DNA of 58,727 nucleotides from Actinomycetota bacterium (GTDB lineage Bacteria; Actinomycetota; Acidimicrobiia; Acidimicrobiales; Ilumatobacteraceae). Numbering within the stretch: the stretch's first letter is position 1; every line of letters begins with the position of its first letter. Location of the stretch: assembly GCA_005788815.1 (NCBI GenBank), contig SYAZ01000045.1:1-58727 (forward strand). Direction: 5' to 3'. Under the pieces are notes generated by a model, which was given only the letters and a program-made list of their open reading frames with translations, made no database searches and was not told where the DNA came from. Of the stretch, positions 53,024 through 58,727 are shown piece by piece. A program made the position numbers and the translations under genes.

Positions 53024-53863
53024 GTGCGCAGTGGATTCGTGACCTTTGTAGGTCGACCAAATGTTGGGAAGTCAACATTGGTGAACGCAATTTGTGGAGT
53101 CAAGATCTCCATCGTCTCCAACAAGCCGCAAACAACGCGCACTCGAATTCGCGGCGTGTACCACGGTGGCGAAACTCAGATCGTTTTCGTCGACACTCCT
53201 GGTCTTCACAAGCCGGTCACACCACTCGGTGAACGAGTCAACGCAACCGCCCTCGACAGTGTGAAAGATGTCGACATCGTGTGTCTCATCATTGACGCAT
53301 GTAAACCTTTCGGCAAAGGCGATCAGTGGGTTGCGGATCGTATTGATATTAAGAATGCATTTGTCATCGTGAATAAATCCGATAAAGCAACGCGTGAGCA
53401 ATTGATGTCGCAATTACAGGCTGTTTCTGCTCTTGAAGCAGCTGAATATTTCCCAGTGTCAGCGCGAACCAGCGAAGGGGTTCCCGAACTTCTCGCTGCA
53501 CTCGCTGCACGTATGCCGGAGGGGCCTGAGTATTACCCAGCCGACATGGTGACCGACACTGATGATTCTCAATGGGTGGCTGAACTCGTGCGCGAACAAT
53601 TACTTGCAGTGTTGAAAGATGAGTTGCCGTATTCAGTTGCTACCAAAGTGACCGAGTGGGAATGGCCGCGAGTGCGTTGCGAGATTTATGTTGAGCGCGA
53701 AAGCCAAAAAGGAATGGTCATCGGCAAAGGTGGTGAGCTCCTCAAGCAAGTGGGGATACAGGTTCGTGCTCAGATGCCCGAAGGTGCCTTCATAGAGCTG
53801 CATGTGGTGGTCGACAAGGACTGGCAACAGAATCTGGACCGCCTGGAGCGACTCGGTTATTAA
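53024..53863 (+). CDS. era: GTPase Era
   Basis: 279 aa from GTG 53024. G1 GRPNVGKST (residues 10-18), G3 DTPGLH, G4 NKSD, G5 SART and a C-terminal KH domain with GMVIGKGGELLKQVG. Era binds the 3' end of 16S rRNA and guides 30S assembly, working with YbeY, which is 13 kb away here. The frame stays open upstream to 52841, but no homology to Era is seen there. The stop overlaps the convergent helicase by four bases. Confidence 0.93.
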   Translation: MRSGFVTFVGRPNVGKSTLVNAICGVKISIVSNKPQTTRTRIRGVYHGGETQIVFVDTPGLHKPVTPLGERVNATALDSVKDVDIVCLIIDACKPFGKGDQWVADRIDIKNAFVIVNKSDKATREQLMSQLQAVSALEAAEYFPVSARTSEGVPELLAALAARMPEGPEYYPADMVTDTDDSQWVAELVREQLLAVLKDELPYSVATKVTEWEWPRVRCEIYVERESQKGMVIGKGGELLKQVGIQVRAQMPEGAFIELHVVVDKDWQQNLDRLERLGY

Positions 53864-55761
53864 TCCGCGGGGGCGTCGGTGATGTCCTGCAGAAACTTTT
53901 CGATTTCTTCACGGTTTCGGGTGCGCGTCATAGGGGGAAGAGCGCTGATAAGCGTGCGCCAGTAGCCAGCGACAGCGAGTCGGCGATCGAGAACTGCCAC
54001 TACGCCCTTGTCGTTAGCAGTTCGAATAAGGCGACCAGCAGCCTGGGCCAAGGAAGTTGCTGCAATCGGTAAGTCGATTTGTCCAAACGCAACGTCTTTT
54101 CCGACAGCCTCGCGACGGGCTTCGAGCAACGGGTCGTCCGGGCGGGGGAACGGCAGCTTGTCGAGCACAACAAGCGACAAAGTGCGCCCTGGAAGGTCGA
54201 CGCCCTGGAAAAATGATTGAGAGGCAAAGATGCATGAGTTCTCGTCCTCTAGGAACATCTGGATGAGTCGTTGACGTGGATAATCAGATGGGCTCAAGAT
54301 GGGGTACGGAAGGCGCAAACGAAGTTCTTCGGTGGCTTGGTTGAGTGCTTTGTTGCTTGTGAACAGAGCCAATGTGCGCCCGCCAGCAGCGCGAATAAGT
54401 GTTTCCAGTTCGTCGTGTACAAATGCTGTGAAATTAGGAGAATTACGATCGGGGAAATCGGGTGAGCAATACAGTCGCGAGTTCTTTTCGTAATCGAACG
54501 GACTTTCTACGCTGATGACTTCAGTGCCTTCAAGGGGTAGGCCGACTCGGGCAGGCAACGAATTGGGGATAGTGGCGCTAGTGAGCACTGCTGCAACATT
54601 TCCCCACACGGACCCCGACAAAACATCACCCACATGTAATGGACTAATGCGTAATTGTGGTCGCTCTGTGCTTCCCTCTACGTACGCCACGTACCCCTCG
54701 TACTTGCCAAGTGCAAGGTCGAGTGCTTCTGCAAGACGATTGGCTTGGGTTTGAGCGCGCAGGTTCTTTTGGTTAGTGGCTTCGTTGTCTGTCTTAATGC
54801 CCCGCATTTGTCCGATGAGGCCACCAATTTCGATACGAGCGATGGAGAGTGGCTCGGTGATGCTGGTGGGCATGGGGGTGGAGAGACGGTTGCCATGAAA
54901 AGGTGTGAGCGCCGCAGAGAAACGAGTACCGGCTTGTTCCATCTTTGAAGTGATTGTGGGATCGGCAATAACTTTCCTGATTGCAGATGCAAGGGAAGAG
55001 AATCGGCCAGCACTGAGAGCAACTCCCACTGTGTCGCTCATGATGGCTTCAAGTTGGTGGGCTTCGTCGAAGATGACTACTTCGTGCGGCGGCAACAAAG
55101 CGCCGCCACTCGCAATGTGTAACCCATAAATGTGAAGGTTTACAACAACCACGTCTGCTTCTGCGCCACGTTCACGCGCTTTCTCGGCGAAACATTCATT
55201 GCCGACTGGGCAATTCTTTCGCCCTGGACATTCGTCGCTGCCAACGGAAGTAGCACTGCGAGCACGGTCGCTAGGAAGGTGATCTAGTTCTTCAAAATCT
55301 CCGGTAGTAGTGGTGCGCGACCAAGCGATGATGGAGTCAACTTCTTTTTTATAGGACCCAGAAAGTTCTTCGAACTCAAGTTGTGCAGATTTATCTGACA
55401 GTTCATTAACGCGTTGTTTGCACACGTAATTACTGCGACCCTTAATGACGGCCCAAGTGAAATCGATACCCAGATGTTGTGCGAGAAGAGGTAAGTCATT
55501 GCGATGCAATTGGTCTTGCAGTGTTTTTGTAGCCGTAGCTACGACGGTCTTTTTGCCATTGAGTAACGCGGGGACTAGATATCCAAGAGATTTACCGGTA
55601 CCAGTGCCTGCTTGCACGATGATGGAGCGCCCCGAGGCCAAACTTTCCGCAATGGCTGCAGACATATCAATTTGTCCTTGGCGTTCTTCGGCGCCGCTGA
55701 AAGAACTAGTGACTTTGCGTAAAGTTTCGACGGCTGCACGTGCAGCTAATGAACCACTCAT
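53860..55761 (-). CDS. DinG/XPD-like Fe-S superfamily 2 helicase
   Basis: 633 aa. Walker A QAGTGTGKSLGYL (near residue 51), DEAH in VIFDEAHQL (near 230), four cysteines suited to a [4Fe-4S] cluster (YVCKQ, DECPGRKNCPVGNEC, residues about 113-205) and helicase motifs V-VI in SFFQGVDLPG and QAAGRLIRT. DinG-like helicases unwind R-loops and forked DNA. ATG 55761 overlaps the uppS stop (ATGA), so it is translated after uppS. Confidence 0.9.
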   Translation of the reverse strand: MSGSLAARAAVETLRKVTSSFSGAEERQGQIDMSAAIAESLASGRSIIVQAGTGTGKSLGYLVPALLNGKKTVVATATKTLQDQLHRNDLPLLAQHLGIDFTWAVIKGRSNYVCKQRVNELSDKSAQLEFEELSGSYKKEVDSIIAWSRTTTTGDFEELDHLPSDRARSATSVGSDECPGRKNCPVGNECFAEKARERGAEADVVVVNLHIYGLHIASGGALLPPHEVVIFDEAHQLEAIMSDTVGVALSAGRFSSLASAIRKVIADPTITSKMEQAGTRFSAALTPFHGNRLSTPMPTSITEPLSIARIEIGGLIGQMRGIKTDNEATNQKNLRAQTQANRLAEALDLALGKYEGYVAYVEGSTERPQLRISPLHVGDVLSGSVWGNVAAVLTSATIPNSLPARVGLPLEGTEVISVESPFDYEKNSRLYCSPDFPDRNSPNFTAFVHDELETLIRAAGGRTLALFTSNKALNQATEELRLRLPYPILSPSDYPRQRLIQMFLEDENSCIFASQSFFQGVDLPGRTLSLVVLDKLPFPRPDDPLLEARREAVGKDVAFGQIDLPIAATSLAQAAGRLIRTANDKGVVAVLDRRLAVAGYWRTLISALPPMTRTRNREEIEKFLQDITDAPAD

Positions 55762-56444
55762 GCGTTGGCATGCTCTTCATAAGACGCCAAAGCCTTAGCG
55801 AATTCATTGGCATCGAAGTCGGGCCAGGTGCGCTCGGTGAAGTAGATGTGTGAGCCTGTGATCTGCCACAAAAGAAAATTTGAAATACGCGTTTCACCCG
55901 ATGTGCGAACAAGCAGATCTACTTGAGGCATCTGCGGGTCGTACAGATTGGCTTCAATTGCTTGCGGTGTAACTGGGCCGTTGGTCATGGCGCGCTTGGC
56001 CGCACGCACTAGTTCGGCTCTGCTTCCGTAGTCGAACGCGACTGTGACATTGAGGCCGGTATTGCCTTGCGTGTCGGCAATTGCTTTCTTGATGGCCTTT
56101 TGCACATAGACAGGAGTCCGTGCGCCAGATTCGGAGAATGGACGGCCAATCCACTTGGTGCGTGCATTGTTGGAATTCATCTCGTCGGTACGAGAGAAAA
56201 GTTTGCGGTGCAGCGACAAGATGTGGCGCACTTCGGTACGAGGTCGCACCCAGTTCTCTGTAGAGAACCCAAAGACGGTTAACCAGCCAATGGATCGGCG
56301 CGCTGCTTGACGAACTACTTCGGCCAATGCTTCTTCACCTGCTGTGTGGCCGTCGGTACGGGGAAGGCCCTTGCGACGGGCCCAACGGCCATTGCCGTCC
56401 ATGATGCATGCCATGTGCAGAGGAGGCGCTGGTGAGGTTTTCAT
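55758..56444 (-). CDS. uppS: Catalytic cis-prenyltransferase UppS lacking the C-terminal RxG motif
   Basis: 228 aa. The substrate site MDGNGRWA (D16), FGFSTENW, and RTSGETRISNFLLWQ near residue 188 are intact, so the protein should make a long-chain polyprenyl diphosphate (the carrier lipid of wall synthesis). Two canonical C-terminal elements are missing. The Glu of the AYAEL segment is His here (ITGSHIYF), and the protein ends SYEEHANA where homodimeric enzymes have RRFGG. The lost features occur instead in the divergent neighbour at 56523. TAGGGT lies nine bases before ATG 56444. Catalytic identity is firm; sufficiency alone is doubtful. Confidence 0.9.
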   Translation of the reverse strand: MKTSPAPPLHMACIMDGNGRWARRKGLPRTDGHTAGEEALAEVVRQAARRSIGWLTVFGFSTENWVRPRTEVRHILSLHRKLFSRTDEMNSNNARTKWIGRPFSESGARTPVYVQKAIKKAIADTQGNTGLNVTVAFDYGSRAELVRAAKRAMTNGPVTPQAIEANLYDPQMPQVDLLVRTSGETRISNFLLWQITGSHIYFTERTWPDFDANEFAKALASYEEHANA

Positions 56445-56522
56445 GGCAGTAGCACCCTAGTAACTCGTTGTGTCGTGTGAGGTGCAACAGGCTCAAGTGG
56501 CGTGGCGTGAGAGACTAGGAGC

Positions 56523-57143
56523 GTGCCGAATACTGCTGACTTTGTCGAAAATGGTCTGTCTCATGTAGTGGTATCTGGCGGCACACCGGGGCAGTGGCTG
56601 AACATGACCATCGCCGAATGGCAGAGACGATTGTGTTCGTTGTCTGACGGCGCTGCCGCTGGAGGAGCTCACTGGGTCACCTTGCTTCCTCATCATGGTG
56701 AAGATTTCGCCACCGTTGAAAGAGTCAAGTTCAGAGAATTACTCGAGTCGACGGGAAAAATAGTGGTGATCGAAGTGGGTCACGGTGAACGGTACGTGTG
56801 GCATCGCGATAACGGAGTCAATGTGATTGTCGACTGCATGGCAAGTGGGCATGAAAGATTTGCCGCCAATGTAGAGGCCTTGCGCATGCGTGGAGTTTCG
56901 CCCGACGACATGTCCGAAGAACTGTTGTCACAAGAACTGTTGCAGCCAGCAGAGCAAGAAGCCGATTTAGTTGTCGTGATGGGGCCACCACATCGAATGC
57001 CTGAATCAATGGTGTGGGAGCTTGCCTATAGCGAACTTGTTTTTATTGACATTGCTTGGTCCGATTTGAACTCCAGTCATTTGGAGTTGGCAATCGATGA
57101 TTTCAATCGTCGCCACCGACGTTTTGGTGGACTTGACTCGTGA
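56523..57143 (+). CDS. Non-catalytic UppS-like protein resembling NgBR/Nus1
   Basis: 206 aa from GTG 56523; GAGACT lies six bases upstream. The C-terminal third aligns with cis-prenyltransferases: DLVVVMGPPHRM, then VWELAYSELVFIDIAW with Glu 171 in the Mg-binding place, and a final RRHRRFGG with the RxG motif (R200, G202). The N-terminal catalytic motif is gone: VVVSGGTPGQWL replaces IMDGNGRWA, and the RTSGE segment is replaced by VMGPP. The same pattern (DLVLxFGP, TEI, RxG at the end) marks eukaryotic NgBR/Nus1, the non-catalytic partner of DHDDS/Rer2. It is divergent from uppS and coupled to recO (GTGA). The subunit role is inference. Confidence 0.75.
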   Translation: MPNTADFVENGLSHVVVSGGTPGQWLNMTIAEWQRRLCSLSDGAAAGGAHWVTLLPHHGEDFATVERVKFRELLESTGKIVVIEVGHGERYVWHRDNGVNVIVDCMASGHERFAANVEALRMRGVSPDDMSEELLSQELLQPAEQEADLVVVMGPPHRMPESMVWELAYSELVFIDIAWSDLNSSHLELAIDDFNRRHRRFGGLDS

Positions 57144-57859
57144 GCACGTATAGAGACAATGCGGTAGTGCTTGGCTCATACAAGTTCGGTGAAGCAGATC
57201 GCGTTGTTGTGTTATTGACGGAAAAGTATGGCAAGGTACGTGCCGTTGCTCGTGGTGTGCGCAAAACAAAATCTTCTATCGGTGCACGGTTAGAACCCAT
57301 GAGTCATGTCGACATTGCATTGCGTAGTGGCCGTGACCTCGACACTGTTGCTGAGGTGAAATTGGTGCACACGCACTCCGCATTGCGCATGGACTTCGAT
57401 CGCATGAACCAGGGGTTGTCGATGTTGGAAGCCGTCAACAAATTGACACCAGACCGAGAACCAGTACCGCATTTGTATGCGGTACTGTCGCGTGCATTGC
57501 ATGCATTGAATGAGCGCGGGTCTCCACTGATGCTCGGGGCTTTTTATTGGCGACTGCTAGCGATAGAAGGCCATGGACCTCAGTTAGATGTTTGTGTTCG
57601 TTGTGGCGAGGAAGGCTCTATCGCCACGTTTGACGTTCAGGAAGGCGGAGTTCATTGCAGCGCGTGTCGCTCGGGGGTTCCCATCTCGGCTGCTGGGCTT
57701 TCGTTATTGCGAATGATTTTGGGTGGCCAAATGAGTGAAGCACTGAACATGGAAGAAAATTCTGCCGTGACCGAGGTGAGCCAATTGGCAATGGAAGCTA
57801 TGGAGAGTCATCTCGAGCGAAAGCTACGAAGTCTCGGTGTGTTCGACCGCCACTTGTAG
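57140..57859 (+). CDS. recO: DNA repair protein RecO
   Basis: 239 aa. N-terminal OB fold (YRDNAVVLGSYKFGEADRVVVLLT), central helical part and a zinc site with four cysteines (CVRCGEE and CSACRSG, near residues 153 and 174). RecO loads RecA with RecR at gaps. GTG 57140 overlaps the stop of the UppS-like gene (GTGA), so expression is coupled to it. Confidence 0.92.
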   Translation: MSTYRDNAVVLGSYKFGEADRVVVLLTEKYGKVRAVARGVRKTKSSIGARLEPMSHVDIALRSGRDLDTVAEVKLVHTHSALRMDFDRMNQGLSMLEAVNKLTPDREPVPHLYAVLSRALHALNERGSPLMLGAFYWRLLAIEGHGPQLDVCVRCGEEGSIATFDVQEGGVHCSACRSGVPISAAGLSLLRMILGGQMSEALNMEENSAVTEVSQLAMEAMESHLERKLRSLGVFDRHL

Positions 57860-57870
57860 GCTAGATACCT

Positions 57871-58727
57871 ATGCCCGCTAAAGACCTTGAACAGATTGTC
57901 AATCTGTGTAAACGCAGGGGGTTTGTATACCCCAGTGCTGAAATCTACGGAGGTTTCCGTTCCTCATATGACTACGGCCCATTGGGCTCATTGATGTTGC
58001 GCAACGTGAAGGATGCGTGGGTGCGAACCATGGTGCAGCAACGAGACGACGTTGTGCTGATTGACGCAGCCATCCTTGGGCCTCCACAAATCTTTGAAGC
58101 CTCTGGTCACTTGGCGAACTTCTCTGATCCGCTTGTGGATTGCACGGTGTGTAAACGACGTTTCCGTGAAGACCACATTGAGACGCGCGATTGCCCTCAA
58201 GGCATGAAGGGTTGTCAATTTACTGAAGCACGCGCTTTCAACTTGATGTTTAAGACCACAGCTGGCCCAGTAGAGGCTGCGGGTGCAGATGTGTATTTAC
58301 GGCCAGAGACCGCACAAGGCATGTTTGTGAACTTCTCGAACGTATTGCAAACAAGCCGCAAAAAACCACCATTTGGTATTGCGCAAGTGGGCAAAAGTTT
58401 CCGCAACGAAATCACACCAGGAAACTTCATTTTCCGTACTCGCGAATTCGAGCAGATGGAACTTGAATTTTTTGTTCCACCAGCCGAAGGCCCGAAGTGG
58501 TACGAGTACTGGTGTCAAGCACGTATGGACTGGTACGTGGAACTTGGCATTCCACGCGAGATGTTGCGCATAAGGGCTCACGATGCCGATGAGCTCTCGC
58601 ATTATTCAGCCGGAACCAGCGATGTTGAATTTATGTTCCCGTGGGGATGGGGAGAACTAGAAGGAATTGCACAACGCACCGACTTCGACCTCACCCAGCA
58701 CTCAAATGCATCAGGCCAAAAGTTGGA
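57871..58727 (+). CDS. glyS: Glycyl-tRNA synthetase, alpha2 type (3' partial)
   Basis: 285 codons are present before the right edge. LEQIVNLCKRRGFVYPSAEIYGG, the zinc-type CTVCKRRFRED and CPQGMKGC segment, and class II motif 2 FRNEITPGNFIFRTREFEQME with RPETAQGMFVNF are all diagnostic of the single-chain, dimeric GlyRS. TAGGCT overlaps the recO stop and lies eight bases before ATG 57871. It charges tRNA-Gly. Confidence 0.95.
   Translation, partial: MPAKDLEQIVNLCKRRGFVYPSAEIYGGFRSSYDYGPLGSLMLRNVKDAWVRTMVQQRDDVVLIDAAILGPPQIFEASGHLANFSDPLVDCTVCKRRFREDHIETRDCPQGMKGCQFTEARAFNLMFKTTAGPVEAAGADVYLRPETAQGMFVNFSNVLQTSRKKPPFGIAQVGKSFRNEITPGNFIFRTREFEQMELEFFVPPAEGPKWYEYWCQARMDWYVELGIPREMLRIRAHDADELSHYSAGTSDVEFMFPWGWGELEGIAQRTDFDLTQHSNASGQKL

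Noticed and set aside
55758-55800. A frameshift hiding an RRFGG tail of UppS
   Set aside because: None of the frames near the uppS stop encodes an RxG-like end, and the stop is coupled to the helicase start, so the truncated tail looks real.
1-58727. Prophage, insertion sequence, CRISPR or defence island
   Set aside because: No transposase, integrase, Cas, toxin or repeat array is seen; the genes are conserved housekeeping or metabolic types.

Overview
The window is a gene-dense, plasmid- and phage-free stretch of bacterial chromosome: about 53 protein genes and one tRNA, no insertion sequence, CRISPR array or intergenic gap over 300 bases. The gene content points to an actinobacterium. There are two F420-type luciferase-like oxidoreductases, a full-length GlyRS of the alpha2 type, many acyl-CoA synthetases, a menaquinone pathway and Thr-rich secreted tails. 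Moderate G+C, heavy use of leaderless promoters and the PhoH-YbeY-CorC and UppS/RecO/GlyRS neighbourhoods suggest an aquatic member of the class Acidimicrobiia. That placement is inference; no rRNA gene is present to settle it.

Layout. 1-2.1 kb: end of an ADP-ribosylglycohydrolase fused to a dual-specificity phosphatase, coupled to a CbbX/SpoVK-like AAA+ ATPase. 2.2-8.4 kb: carotenoid oxygenase, then a surface-glycan set (GT-C membrane transferase, GT2 transferase, pyruvyl transferase, flippase-like membrane protein). 8.4-18.7 kb: amidase/aminotransferase pair, F420 enzyme, fused Fe-S/molybdopterin dehydrogenase, acyltransferase, DUF1295 protein, Cys/Met PLP enzyme, a tiny membrane protein and a kinase-like/methyltransferase fusion. 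18.8-25.2 kb: tRNA-Cys, TrhO, SDR, two acyl-CoA synthetases, AlkB, carboxymuconolactone decarboxylase-like protein. 25.2-30.9 kb: a five-gene oligopeptide-type ABC importer. 31-37 kb: zinc dehydrogenase, SGNH hydrolase, sulfatase-like membrane protein, GGDEF-EAL protein. 37-40 kb: PhoH-YbeY-CorC. 40-48 kb: menaquinone biosynthesis (MenE, A, H, D, F, G) in alternating orientations with a DsbA-like protein inside it. 48-52.9 kb: acyl-CoA dehydrogenase, acyl-CoA synthetase, F420 enzyme, MaoC dehydratase, small membrane protein. 53-58.7 kb: Era, DinG-like helicase, UppS, a divergent UppS relative, RecO and the start of GlyRS.

Two signals stand out. First, the catalytic UppS has lost the C-terminal RxG motif and the Mg-binding Glu, while a divergently transcribed non-catalytic relative next to it has kept exactly those two elements and lost the DGNGRWA site. 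This is the division of labour seen in the eukaryotic DHDDS/NgBR (Rer2/Nus1) pair, so the window may encode a bacterial heteromeric cis-prenyltransferase. Second, 15 gene starts have a TANNNT hexamer exactly six bases before the start codon, a strong sign of leaderless transcription. The same rule places an AUC start codon on trhO. Genes inside operons instead use ATGA/GTGA overlaps or Shine-Dalgarno sequences.
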